Below, piece after piece: positions 44,269 to 53,755 of a DNA stretch of 64,000 bases. Below the pieces are notes generated by a model. The model was not told the origin of the DNA. It did no database searches and worked only from the letters and a program-made list of their open reading frames with translations. Every line of letters starts with the position of its first letter. Position 1 is the first letter of the stretch. A program made the position numbers and the translations under genes. Source of the DNA: Nocardia blacklockiae (lineage in GTDB: Bacteria > Actinomycetota > Actinomycetes > Mycobacteriales > Mycobacteriaceae); the NCBI RefSeq assembly GCF_015477355.1, contig NZ_JADLRJ010000004.1, positions 124,001-188,000 on the forward strand. The letters run 5' to 3'.

Positions 44269-45675
44269 GTGGCGGACCGTTATATCGATATAAACACCAA
44301 TCCGGCTGCTCTTGCCGCGATGGGGCCCGAGGTCCCTCGGTACGCGCCGCTGGACGTCGGGCGCGACCAATCGAACGCGCGCTCTCAGCAACAAGGCGCC
44401 GAACAGCTCCAGACCAGCATTTCCTACGACGGCAAAGACCCCGACTACATCACGAGGATGGAGCAGTTCGAAGGTCGTCCACACGCCGAGATCTATGCCA
44501 ATGCGCAAAAAATGGATCCCGGTACGATGCATGATCGCGCCGATGTCTGGATCAGCATTTCCCACAACTTGAGCGGCGGCCTGCTCGGCATGCACATGTC
44601 GATTCAGAAGGCCCTCGCCGAGGGCATCGATGGGAAGATGGCCGATGCGGCTTTGGCAGCCGCCCAAAAGTTTTATCAACAGGCGTTCGACGTGCAAGAG
44701 GTCATCCAGACCTGCGGGCACCGCATCAAGGCAGCGGCTCATGCGGCAGAGGTGGTCCGAATGTCTGTGCCACCGCCCGCGAGCCCGCTGAACGGGCCGG
44801 AGTCTCCCGATGCGCTGTCAGGCACGCAGGTTGCGCTGGCCGCGATGCTTTCGGGTCTGGCCTCGGACAGCGACGGCATGGAAGTCGCGTACCAGCGCGG
44901 GGTCGAGGCGTTGCATCGTGCCGCTATCGACACGATGAACAATCAATACAAGCCGACCTACGGCCCTGCCGGTTCCGGAATTCCGACGTTCGTGCCGGTC
45001 CAGGCACCGGGAGAAAACGGAGTCGACGACGGTGCAGGCGGCGTCACACCAGGTGGCATCAACAGCGGCAGCAACGGCCCCGCAGCCGACGGCAACGGCG
45101 GCGAGAACGCCCGCGGTGATGAGCAAGCGCCGGGCACCGATCCTGCCTCCGTCGATACCGCCGGGCTGAGCCAAGATTCACAATCCGGGCAACAGCAGAG
45201 CGGGCAGGGCGGTTCCGCAACAGCGAAGCCGACATCCTCCGGCGGCGACGCGAGTACGACGGCCGCGGGTGTGACCTCCGGCTCTGCGGGCAGAGGCGGT
45301 AGCCCAGGCGGGGCCGGTTTGTCGGGCAGGGGCGGAACTGCGGGTGGCCCCGGTGGCGTCAACGCCGGCGGCTCCGGTCGCAGCGTGCCAGGGTCGCCGG
45401 GAACCGGAAATGCAGCCGCGGCCGCGACGCTCGCAGGCGGCGCAGCGGCGGCGCGCGCCGGTGCGCCCGGCATGATGGGTCCCGGTGGCGGTGGCGGAAA
45501 GCAGAAAGGAGAGTCGGAGTCGGACCACAGGACACCTGACTGGCTCATACGCAATCGAGAAGACGAGTTGATCGGAACGATCGATCCGACAGTTCCGCAA
45601 GCGATCGGCGCGGATATCCCTGCAGCACAGTCTTCCCCACGATCACATGACGAGCACGGGGGCATCGCTCGGTGA
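44269..45675 (+). CDS. PPE-like type VII secretion substrate with Gly-rich tail
   Basis: A 468-residue protein. Residues 1-180 are predicted helical; the stretch ADVWISISHNLSGGLLGMHM to CGHRIKAAAHAAEVVRMSV resembles the long antiparallel helices of PPE proteins, though no N-terminal Pro-Pro-Glu is present. Residues ~270-430 are Gly/Ser/Thr/Ala-rich low complexity, like many secreted PPE tails. No Sec signal is seen. The stop overlaps an EspG-like gene by GTGA; EspG proteins are known chaperones of PPE substrates, which supports the call. Confidence 0.65.
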   Translation: MADRYIDINTNPAALAAMGPEVPRYAPLDVGRDQSNARSQQQGAEQLQTSISYDGKDPDYITRMEQFEGRPHAEIYANAQKMDPGTMHDRADVWISISHNLSGGLLGMHMSIQKALAEGIDGKMADAALAAAQKFYQQAFDVQEVIQTCGHRIKAAAHAAEVVRMSVPPPASPLNGPESPDALSGTQVALAAMLSGLASDSDGMEVAYQRGVEALHRAAIDTMNNQYKPTYGPAGSGIPTFVPVQAPGENGVDDGAGGVTPGGINSGSNGPAADGNGGENARGDEQAPGTDPASVDTAGLSQDSQSGQQQSGQGGSATAKPTSSGGDASTTAAGVTSGSAGRGGSPGGAGLSGRGGTAGGPGGVNAGGSGRSVPGSPGTGNAAAAATLAGGAAAARAGAPGMMGPGGGGGKQKGESESDHRTPDWLIRNREDELIGTIDPTVPQAIGADIPAAQSSPRSHDEHGGIAR

Positions 45676-46394
45676 GGTGGGAATTCACATCCGACGAGTT
45701 CATGCACATTTGGAAGGAGACGGGGCAGGACCGCTATCCGTTTCCGCTGCGGCTGCTCGCGTCGGTTCAATGGGAAGACGAGTTCGAACAGATCGCTCGC
45801 GAACTACGGCAGCGACTACCGCTCGGTGGTGATCCGGATGTGTCGGCCATGCTCCGCGTCGCGGCCGACCCTGAAACGTCTCTGGCGCTGACCGGAACTC
45901 GACGAAGACCGCTACGTGCGTACGGTGCAATCGATACGAACGTAGGCCTAACGTTCGTGCAACGGCCTGGCCCGCGAGATGATTTCGGTGGCAACGTCGT
46001 CATCGAGCTCGGATCGCCGGCTATCGTCCCCAAAGTATTCGCCGCGGTACTCGGAGACGTTCCGGCAGGTCGGCAGCCGGCGCTGGTGGAGTCCGCTGAC
46101 CGGATTCGCAAAGATCTCGAGTCCTGGTCCGGCACAAGGGAAACGACGTCAGACCGGATGCGCCGCCTACTCCGCGCTCCGCGCGCCGGATCCGGCCACA
46201 TCGAAGTCCGCTGCGAGGTACGTAGCAGCCGCCCGCTCCCACCTCAGTACCTGAGCTGGTTCGACGTGGAGGGAGACGGCCGATACCTGCATCGTGAGCA
46301 ACACAACGACTTCCACGTCATCCCTTGCTCACAAGAGATGATCCGCAACGAAATCGTACGTATGACTCAGCAATACTCACAGCGCACGTACTGA
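45672..46394 (+). CDS. EspG-like type VII secretion chaperone
   Basis: A 240-residue cytosolic protein. The N-terminus WEFTSDEFMHIWKETGQDRY and PFPLRLLASVQWEDEF, the middle ADPETSLALTGTRRRPLRAY and the overall length fit the EspG family. EspG proteins bind the helical tip of PE-PPE dimers and keep them soluble before export. The last gene of the kinase/type VII block, convergent with yihY 12 bp away. No ESX core (EccB/C/D) is in the window, so the machinery must be elsewhere. Confidence 0.72.
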   Translation: MRWEFTSDEFMHIWKETGQDRYPFPLRLLASVQWEDEFEQIARELRQRLPLGGDPDVSAMLRVAADPETSLALTGTRRRPLRAYGAIDTNVGLTFVQRPGPRDDFGGNVVIELGSPAIVPKVFAAVLGDVPAGRQPALVESADRIRKDLESWSGTRETTSDRMRRLLRAPRAGSGHIEVRCEVRSSRPLPPQYLSWFDVEGDGRYLHREQHNDFHVIPCSQEMIRNEIVRMTQQYSQRTY

Positions 46395-46406
46395 AGGGGG
46401 CGACCC

Positions 46407-47417
46407 CTACCGCCTCCCCCGCCACCCCGCCAAAACCCCCGCCACGGCCCCCGCCCCGAACAACGCCGCCCCCGTGCGCGCGGTCATCCCCACATTCACC
46501 CTCGGCTCGATTACTGCCGGTGGCGGAGGCGGGATTTCGGGTTCGGGGTCGTTTTCTCGGGCGGTGGCGGCCCAGGCGGTGGCGAAGAGGATTATGCGGG
46601 CGGTGATGTAGGCGAAGACCATCAGGCCGATGATGGGGCCGAAGGCTACGCCGGCGGGGCTGTTGAGGACGGATTTCAGGTAGATGCTGGCGATCTGTTT
46701 CCAGATCTCGAAGGCGAGGGCGGCGAGCAGGGCGGCCTTCACGGCGCTGACGGCGGTGACGGGCTCGCGGGGCAGGCGGGCGATGATCCAGACGAAGACC
46801 GCCCAGGAGGCGAGGACGGCCAGGACGAGGGAGAGGACGGTGAGCAGCACGCCGACGCCGGGCGCGGTGTCCAGGTGCACGGATTTCAGGACGCTGCGGC
46901 CCAGATCGCTGCCGGCCAGCGCCGACAGGCCCAGCGAGACCACCATCGCCGCACCGAGTCCGAGCAGCGCGAGCAGGTCGGAGATCTTGCTGCCGACCCA
47001 ATTGCCTTCGGGCGTCTTCTGTTCCCACTGTTCGGTGAGCGCGGCGCGCAGGTTGGCCATCCAGCCCAGCCCGGCGTAGAGGGCGCCGACCAGACCGAGC
47101 ACGCCGACGCTGGTGCGCGACTTGATCGCCTGGTTGATCAGATCGGTCAGCTGCCCGCCGAACGAACCGGGGATCTTCTCGATCACCTTCTGCTGCAGTT
47201 CGTTCAACAGGTCCGGGTTGCGCGCCAGCACGAAACCGGCCACCGCGAACCCGACCATCACCAGCGGAAACAGCGACAGCACAGTGAAATACGTGATGCC
47301 CGCGGCGTAGTAGTCACCGCGTTGGCGCTGATACCGCCCACCCGCGCGAACGGCGTGGTCCAGCCACGGCCGAGCCTGTACCTCGCGTTCGATCCGCGCC
47401 TTGACCTTGCCGAACAC
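46407..47417 (-). CDS. YihY/virulence factor BrkB family membrane protein
   Basis: A 336-residue protein with six or more helices. GDYYAAGITYFTVLSLFPLV is the family signature in the first helix, and PREPVTAVSAVKAALLAALAFE is also typical. The tail of about 60 residues is Pro-rich and soluble. It corresponds to Rv3335c, beside trpS in M. tuberculosis. GGAGGAAC precedes the GTG at 47417. The role is unknown; the old RNase BN label for this family was withdrawn. Confidence 0.88.
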   Translation of the reverse strand: MFGKVKARIEREVQARPWLDHAVRAGGRYQRQRGDYYAAGITYFTVLSLFPLVMVGFAVAGFVLARNPDLLNELQQKVIEKIPGSFGGQLTDLINQAIKSRTSVGVLGLVGALYAGLGWMANLRAALTEQWEQKTPEGNWVGSKISDLLALLGLGAAMVVSLGLSALAGSDLGRSVLKSVHLDTAPGVGVLLTVLSLVLAVLASWAVFVWIIARLPREPVTAVSAVKAALLAALAFEIWKQIASIYLKSVLNSPAGVAFGPIIGLMVFAYITARIILFATAWAATARENDPEPEIPPPPPAVIEPRVNVGMTARTGAALFGAGAVAGVLAGWRGRR

Positions 47418-47528
47418 CCGTTCCTCCCGAAACTGTCGGCCGGCCGCGCGGCAACCCGGAGACGGCAGCGTGCGTCACCGCGAGGGCCCGCGCGGTCGGC
47501 GGTCGTGCACAGCCCCTGCGCGAGTACC

Positions 47529-48557
<1,029 letters not shown>

Positions 48558-48643
48558 TCAGATCTTTCCATGCCGCGACGGGCCGCCGACCGGCACCACC
48601 ACGACATCCATGGCAATCTCTCAGCAAATGGTTTACTGGCCTC

Positions 48644-50734
48644 ATGGCCAGCATCTCGCGGCGGCGGCTGATCGGCTCGGCGATCGGGCTGGCGGCCGGT
48701 TCGGCATCGCTGTCCCTGCTGCCGCCGTCCCTGCACCGGGCGATGGCGGCGCCGATGCGGCCGGGTGGGCTGCAGGCCGTCGAGCACGTGATCCTGCTGA
48801 TGCAGGAGAACCGCTCGTTCGACCACTACTTCGGGACCCTGCGGGGCGTGCGCGGCTTCTCCGACTCGACGCCGCTGCGCCTGCGCAACGGGGCCGCGGT
48901 CTTCGCACAGCCGCGATCCGTGATCTCGACGGCCGCCGACGCGGTACTGCCGTTCTCGCTGCGGCAGGCGGCGGCGCAGGCGGGCCGCCCCGGCACCGAC
49001 ATCCACTACCTCGACAGCCTCGACCACGAATGGGACGGCAGCACCGCCGCGTGGGCGCGGGGCTGGTGGGACGGCTGGATCCCGGCCAAAACCGCGGCGA
49101 CCATGACCTATTACGAGCGCCGCGACCTGCCGCTGCAATACGAACTCGCCGACGCCTTCACCCTCTGCGACGCCTACCACTGCTCGCTGTTCGGCGGCAC
49201 GAACCCGAATCGCAACTACTTCTTCACCGGCACCACCGGCTACGAACCCGGGACCGATCGGCGCGCCGTCGACAATGCCGCCTACGACGCGGCACACCCG
49301 GGCTACGAGTGGACCACCTACCCGGAACGATTGCAGGCCGCGGGCGTCTCGTGGCAGATCTACCAGGAGTGGGACAACTTCACCGACAATCCGGTCGAGT
49401 ATTTCGCGCCGTTCAAAAGGCTCGGGACGAAGTTGCTGTCGCAGGTAGAGGGCAACTACCCGACGACCGAGAAGTTCTACGAGGCGCTGCGACAGAAACC
49501 GCCCGACGAGCAGCGCCGGCTGCTGTCGCAATTGGACGCGGCGCGGGAGCGACTGAGCGCACCGGAGCGCGATCTGTTCGACCGGGCGATGTACCGCAGC
49601 GAACCCGACACCCTGCTGCGCCGGGTCGCCGCCGACATCGAGGCGGGCACCTTGCCGAAGGTCAGCTGGCTGGTGCCGCCCGCGGAGTTCAGCGAGCACC
49701 CGTCCTCGTCGACGCCGGTGGGCAGCGCGAACCTGATCTACCACGTGCTCGACATCGTCGCGTCCGATCCGGAGACCTGGTCGCGGACGGCGATCTTCCT
49801 CACCTTCGACGAGAACGACGGGTACTTCGATCACGTGGCGTCGCCGGTGCCGCCGCCGGGCGGCGAGGACTGGTACGACGGCCGGGCGATCGGGCTCGGG
49901 CCCCGGGTGCCGATGACCGTCGTATCGCCGTGGACCATCGGCGGATTCGTCAACTCCGAGGTCTTCGACCACACGTCGGTGCTGCGGTTCCTGGAACAGT
50001 GGACGGGCGTGCGCGAGCCGAATATCAGCGATTGGCGGCGGACGGTGTGCGGGAACATGCGGTCCGTCTTCGACTTCCGCACCGCGGGCAAACCGCCGAC
50101 CCTGCGCCGCCCCGAGAAGATTCCGCCGCCGGCCGCCCGGTGGACGCCGCTGCCGCCCGCCACGCCGTCGATGCCCGAGCAGGAACGCGGGTCGCGGCCC
50201 GCGCGGCCGCTGCCCTATCAGCCGTCGGCGGCGGGGTCGGTGTCCGCGACCGGGCCGACCGTCCGGCTGATCAACAGCGGTTCGGCGTCGGCGCACTTCA
50301 CGCTCTACCCGTTCGACGGCACGGCCGACAGCCCGCGCCATTGCGATGTGCGCGGCGAGAAGACCGAGGCATTCCGCGGCGAGGGCCCCTACGACCTGGT
50401 GGTGCAGGGACCGAATCGGTTCTGGTACGAGATGCGCGGGCACACCGGCGGCGCGGCGGCGGGACTCGAGGTCGGGACCGTACCGGCAGGCGCCGAGGTG
50501 CGGATCGCACTCACCAATCGAGGTCGGCGGGCGATCACCGCGGTGCTCACTCCCCTGCGCTACGGCGGGTCGTCCCAGGAGGTCGAGGTGGCGGCCGGGG
50601 CGAGCCGCACGGTGGAGTGGAACACCGAAAGCGGTTGGTACGACGTGGAAGTCACCGCGATCGAGGAACCCGAGTTCCGGCGCCGGATCACCGGGCGGGT
50701 GGAGAACGGCGGTCCGGGCGTCAGCGCGGACTGA
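48644..50734 (+). CDS. Tat-exported phospholipase C
   Basis: A 696-residue, non-hemolytic-PLC-type enzyme that hydrolyses phosphatidylcholine and related lipids outside the cell. A twin-arginine signal (SRRRLIG at residues 5-11) is followed by the phosphoesterase domain, with QENRSFDHYFG near residue 50, FGGTNPNRNYFF near 185 (catalytic Thr region) and FDENDGYFDHV near 388. Two C-terminal DUF756-like beta domains follow (~490-695). The ATG at 48644 starts exactly at the Tat signal. Such enzymes are virulence-associated in mycobacteria. Confidence 0.92.
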   Translation: MASISRRRLIGSAIGLAAGSASLSLLPPSLHRAMAAPMRPGGLQAVEHVILLMQENRSFDHYFGTLRGVRGFSDSTPLRLRNGAAVFAQPRSVISTAADAVLPFSLRQAAAQAGRPGTDIHYLDSLDHEWDGSTAAWARGWWDGWIPAKTAATMTYYERRDLPLQYELADAFTLCDAYHCSLFGGTNPNRNYFFTGTTGYEPGTDRRAVDNAAYDAAHPGYEWTTYPERLQAAGVSWQIYQEWDNFTDNPVEYFAPFKRLGTKLLSQVEGNYPTTEKFYEALRQKPPDEQRRLLSQLDAARERLSAPERDLFDRAMYRSEPDTLLRRVAADIEAGTLPKVSWLVPPAEFSEHPSSSTPVGSANLIYHVLDIVASDPETWSRTAIFLTFDENDGYFDHVASPVPPPGGEDWYDGRAIGLGPRVPMTVVSPWTIGGFVNSEVFDHTSVLRFLEQWTGVREPNISDWRRTVCGNMRSVFDFRTAGKPPTLRRPEKIPPPAARWTPLPPATPSMPEQERGSRPARPLPYQPSAAGSVSATGPTVRLINSGSASAHFTLYPFDGTADSPRHCDVRGEKTEAFRGEGPYDLVVQGPNRFWYEMRGHTGGAAAGLEVGTVPAGAEVRIALTNRGRRAITAVLTPLRYGGSSQEVEVAAGASRTVEWNTESGWYDVEVTAIEEPEFRRRITGRVENGGPGVSAD

Positions 50735-50740
50735 ACGCCC

Positions 50741-51673
50741 TCACCCGATTCCGCGCTGCGCGTGGTTCAGCGGATCCACGCCCGGCATGCTGGGCCGACC
50801 CGAGCTGACCAGCTCGTGTTCGCGGCGGCTGAGCAGGCGGTAGACCGGGGCGCTCGGCCCGGCGAGGGTGGTGCGCAGCGGGCGCGGGGCGAGCGGCGGG
50901 GTGAAGTGCGCGGTGCGGACGGCGCGGGCGAGGGTGCGGAAGGACAGTTCTTCCCTTGCGCCCCAACGTATTCCGTACATGCTGCGGATGCGCGGCGGCA
51001 GGCTGCCCTGGATCAGCAGGAACACACTCGAGGTGACCTGGTGCAGCGGCGCGCGCAGCGGGTAGGGCACCCGCTTGCCCGCCAGGTAGGAGCCGACCAG
51101 GTGCGCCTCCTCGGTGAGGTGGACCTCGTCGGAGGCGAGATAGTCGTCGAAGTAGCGGCGGAAAGCCGGGTAGTCGGCGGGGGCCGCCGCGCGCGGCATG
51201 CCGAACAGCTCACCCCAGCGCACGTAGTCCTGATACAGGTCCTCACGTTCGGCGGCGGTGAGCCTGCGGACCAGCAGGTCGTGCATGACCTCGGCGGAAT
51301 CGAAGGTGAAGGCCATCGTCATGAACATCAGGTGCGGGTTCGTCGCGGAGTAGCCGCTGCCCGCGGGATGGTGCGGCCCGGCGTCCTCGGGCAGCGAACC
51401 CTGTACTCGCACATGCTTTTTGTGAGTGAACGACAGCGCGCGGTCGGCCTCGTCCTTGCTGCCCAGGAACACCGCCTCGAACAACCGGCCGGTGAGCGCG
51501 AGCCGCGTGTACGGCGTCGTGCGGTGCTCGGTGTTCTCGGCCGTCCCCACGTACAGCAGCGGATGCACGGCACCGACGACCAGGGCGCGCTGACCGTAGG
51601 TGAGACCCACCGCGCGCTTGCGCATGACCCGTCGAATCATCGAATCGTCGGGGAAATAACCGGCCTCGGGCAT
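50741..51673 (-). CDS. oxygenase MpaB/Lcp family protein (DUF2236)
   Basis: A 310-residue soluble protein of the DUF2236 family, which includes mycophenolic-acid oxygenase MpaB and rubber oxygenase Lcp; members bind b-type heme. It shows THKKHVRVQGSLPEDAG, NPHLMFMTMAFTFDSAEV and SDEVHLTEEAHLVGSYL with candidate heme histidines. GGAGG lies 5 nt before the ATG at 51673. Divergent from a TetR gene with shared operator half-sites, so it is probably induced by a ligand. Substrate unknown. Confidence 0.82.
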   Translation of the reverse strand: MPEAGYFPDDSMIRRVMRKRAVGLTYGQRALVVGAVHPLLYVGTAENTEHRTTPYTRLALTGRLFEAVFLGSKDEADRALSFTHKKHVRVQGSLPEDAGPHHPAGSGYSATNPHLMFMTMAFTFDSAEVMHDLLVRRLTAAEREDLYQDYVRWGELFGMPRAAAPADYPAFRRYFDDYLASDEVHLTEEAHLVGSYLAGKRVPYPLRAPLHQVTSSVFLLIQGSLPPRIRSMYGIRWGAREELSFRTLARAVRTAHFTPPLAPRPLRTTLAGPSAPVYRLLSRREHELVSSGRPSMPGVDPLNHAQRGIG

Positions 51674-51696
51674 CGTCGCCTCCTCGGTACAGAGCA

Positions 51697-51750
51697 TCTG
51701 GCAATAGGATCCACCAGAAATCGAATTCTGGCAAGACGTGCTGCCAGAAT
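51697..51750. promoter_or_regulatory. TetR operator region with TTCTGGCA-type half-sites
   Basis: A perfect 9-8-9 inverted repeat, ATTCTGGCA (51725-51733) and TGCCAGAAT (51742-51750), lies between the divergent mpaB-like and tetR genes. Two more half-sites, TCTGGCA (51697-51703) and CCAGAA (51714-51719), lie beside it, giving two dimer-sized sites. This position and symmetry fit autoregulation by the adjacent TetR protein. Confidence 0.8.
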
Positions 51751-51782
51751 CGACCCGGGCCGCGCCGTGCCACAATCGGGGC

Positions 51783-52442
51783 GTGGCAGCGCAACGGACG
51801 TACGGCGGGGTCTCCGCGGAGGAACGTCGTGCCCAGCGGCGCTCCGCCCTCCTCGAAGCCGCGCTGGAGATCATCGGCACCCAGGGCCTGGAGAAGCTGA
51901 CCGTCGCCGGGCTGTGCGCCCGGGCGGGCCTCAACGAGCGCTACTACTACGAGCAGTTCGACGGTCGTGACGCCGTGCTGGCCGCGCTGTTCGACGGCGT
52001 CGCCGAGGAATTGGCGGACGCGATCGTGGCGGCCCTGCGCACCGCGCCCGCCGACACCCGCGGCACCGCCCACGCGGCGATCGCGGCCGGCATCCATGTG
52101 CTCACCGACGATCCCCGCAAGGCCCGGGTGGCCTCGATCGTCGGCACCGCGACCCCCGAGTTGCGCGCCCGCACGCTTGAGACCATCCGCTCGTTCGCGA
52201 ATCTCGTTGCGGCCCAGGGCATCGACTTCTACGAATTCACCAGCACCGAGCCCGACCCGGCGATCGCCTTCCGCGCCACCTATCTGGTGGGCGGACTCGC
52301 CCAGACCTTGACCAGCTGGGTGCAGGGCGACCTGCCCATGTCCCGCGACGAGCTGATCGACCACACCACCGACGTCTTCGTCCTGCTCGGCGAGGACCTG
52401 GCCGGGCGGCTGCGCTCGGCCCGGCCGCGCGTCACAGGGTGA
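51783..52442 (+). CDS. TetR-family regulator, divergent from the MpaB-like gene
   Basis: A 219-residue repressor with DNA-binding helices LLEAALEIIGTQGLEKLTVA and LCARAGLNERYYYEQFDGRD, followed by a helical ligand domain. The GTG at 51783 is chosen as the first start beyond the operator. It likely represses itself and the divergent DUF2236 gene. Its 3' end overlaps the convergent barstar gene by 11 bp. Confidence 0.88.
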   Translation: MAAQRTYGGVSAEERRAQRRSALLEAALEIIGTQGLEKLTVAGLCARAGLNERYYYEQFDGRDAVLAALFDGVAEELADAIVAALRTAPADTRGTAHAAIAAGIHVLTDDPRKARVASIVGTATPELRARTLETIRSFANLVAAQGIDFYEFTSTEPDPAIAFRATYLVGGLAQTLTSWVQGDLPMSRDELIDHTTDVFVLLGEDLAGRLRSARPRVTG

Positions 52443-52905
52443 GGGGCACCGCGTCGACGGCGGCGCCCTGCAGGACGACCCGGAACACGGTGTCGCGGAC
52501 GGACCAGTAGGCGGCCGCGTCGCGCATCGCCTCGGCGAACCACTTCCGCTGCTCGGGCTGGTCGGCCAGCAGCCGGTCCGCGTCCCGCACCACCACGACG
52601 TAGCCCCGCCCGCGGCCGACGAAATCGTCGAGGTCGCGCAGGGATTCGTCGAACGCGTCCTTGTTCTCGCCGAAGTAGTACGGGAACTGGAACGCCGCGG
52701 CGAACTCGTCGAAAACGCCTGCGGTGGTGGTCATCCGGGTGCCGCGCAGTTCCCGGACGCGGTAGTCGTCGGGCACTCGGTATCGCACGCCGCTGAATTC
52801 GCGGTCGTCGACCGGGAGACTGCCGAGCACCGGCGCGTCGGCGCCGCTGGTCGCTTCCCCCGCGGGCCCGGACAGGAACTGCGCCAACGTCATCGGACTG
52901 GTCAT
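52432..52905 (-). CDS. barstar-family ribonuclease inhibitor (immunity protein)
   Basis: A 157-residue cytosolic protein. The barstar core is RVRELRGTRMTTTAGVFDEF followed by FPYYFGENKDAFDESL. In barstar, helix 2 and its acidic residues plug the barnase active site. Its ATG shares one base with the stop of the upstream barnase gene (TAATG), so toxin and inhibitor are translated together. The N-terminal ~50 residues are an extension beyond classical barstar. Confidence 0.88.
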   Translation of the reverse strand: MTSPMTLAQFLSGPAGEATSGADAPVLGSLPVDDREFSGVRYRVPDDYRVRELRGTRMTTTAGVFDEFAAAFQFPYYFGENKDAFDESLRDLDDFVGRGRGYVVVVRDADRLLADQPEQRKWFAEAMRDAAAYWSVRDTVFRVVLQGAAVDAVPLTL

Positions 52906-53393
52906 TACCGCATCCTCGTGAACGTCTTGTAGTGGTCACCGGTGTAGTACGCCGAGCCGTCGCTGCCCGTGACGATCCGTTCGGCGTCCCGGGTCTGCCC
53001 GCGCTGCTTGGGATTCACATCCCATTCCTTGTAGGTGATCGACTTGCCCGAGGCGTCGCTTTTCGCCAGTGTTCCGTCGCGATTCATCCACTGGTCACCG
53101 CCCTTGGTGCCGGGCGAGTTCGCCGAATCCGGCCAGCGACCGGCGTCGATCTCCTCGAGCGTGCGATAGGCGCGATCGGGCACACCGGGGGCACGACTGG
53201 CCACCGCGCCCGCGGACGTACTCCCCGCCTTCGTAGTCGCCTTAGCAACGCTCGCGCTCGCGGCGACCGACTGCGCCGACCCGCCACCGGAGTCCGTACC
53301 GCCCCGCAGCCCGAGCACACCCGCGACAACCACCGCGACCGCCAGCCCGGCCAACACCAGCAGCGTGCGAATTCTCTTGTCGGAGAGGTTCAT
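52905..53393 (-). CDS. barnase-family secreted or membrane-anchored ribonuclease
   Basis: A 162-residue protein. The N-terminal hydrophobic helix (about 10-30) is a signal or anchor, followed by a Ser/Ala linker. The guanyl-specific RNase domain (~75-162) has DQWMNRDGTLAKSDASGKS and YYTGDHYKTF. Residues Glu123, Arg139 and His154 align with the barnase catalytic triad (E73, R87, H102). It is encoded directly upstream of barstar. Its ATG also overlaps an xthA 3' fragment (ATGA), showing it once followed a full xthA. Likely a secreted competition toxin. Confidence 0.88.
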   Translation of the reverse strand: MNLSDKRIRTLLVLAGLAVAVVVAGVLGLRGGTDSGGGSAQSVAASASVAKATTKAGSTSAGAVASRAPGVPDRAYRTLEEIDAGRWPDSANSPGTKGGDQWMNRDGTLAKSDASGKSITYKEWDVNPKQRGQTRDAERIVTGSDGSAYYTGDHYKTFTRMR

Positions 53394-53518
53394 CGGTACT
53401 GCACCGTCACCGGGGCGTGGTCGGACCAGCGCTGCGCGTACTCCGAGGCGCGTTCCACAATTGCGTGTTTCGCGCGGTTGGCGATGTCGCCGCGGGCCAG
53501 GTGGTAGTCGATGCGCCA
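53323..53518. repeat. left copy of diverged ~195-bp direct repeat (attL side of island)
   Basis: This stretch covers the first ~70 bp of the barnase gene and the last 129 bp of xthA. It aligns with 58465-58657, with scattered mismatches and one 3-bp gap. The final 38 bp (53481-53518) are identical to 58620-58657. Beyond 53518 the similarity stops abruptly, marking the island junction. Confidence 0.85.
53390..53518 (-). pseudogene. xthA 3' fragment left by island insertion
   Basis: Encodes only the last 42 residues of exodeoxyribonuclease III (WRIDYHLARGDIANRAKH to SDHAPVTVQYR) with several substitutions relative to the intact copy at 58529-59371. Its stop overlaps the barnase ATG (ATGA). It is the remnant of the original operon continuity before the insertion. 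Confidence 0.85.
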
Positions 53519-53576
53519 CCGGATCGAATCGGATATACAACCACTAGAGACATCCCTGAACAGGGAAGGAACCCAC

Positions 53577-53734
53577 ATGCAGACCCCGTTACGCGCCCTA
53601 CTGGTAGCACGGCTATCCGTCATGACTGACGAATCTACGTCACCCGCCCGATAGCTAGAGCACGGGTGCAACACCGTGGGTGGACAGAGGTAGGAGCAGC
53701 AACGGACCTGGATGTGTCTGCCACCAAGTACTCA
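53577..53734 (+). pseudogene. decayed N-terminal fragment of a serine integrase
   Basis: From ATG 53577 the reading is MQTPLRALLVARLS then VMTDESTSPAR, then TAG. RALLVARLS carries the catalytic-serine motif and TDESTSP is the following signature of actinophage/IME large serine recombinases. The TAG sits where family members have a Gln codon (CAG). After a frameshift the reading resumes as RGWTEVGAATDLDVSATKYS, the next conserved segment. Similarity ends at about 53734. So there are a nonsense change, a frameshift and a truncation. Its place beside the left junction fits an integrase next to its att site. Confidence 0.8.
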
Positions 53735-53749
53735 GCCGGGTTGCTGAGT
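53730..53749 (-). terminator. hairpin after the XRE gene
   Basis: ACTCAGC/GCTGAGT, a perfect 7-bp stem with a 6-nt loop, 7 bp beyond the XRE stop codon and at the point where integrase similarity ends. Confidence 0.5.
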
Positions 53750-53755
53750 CGCGGT

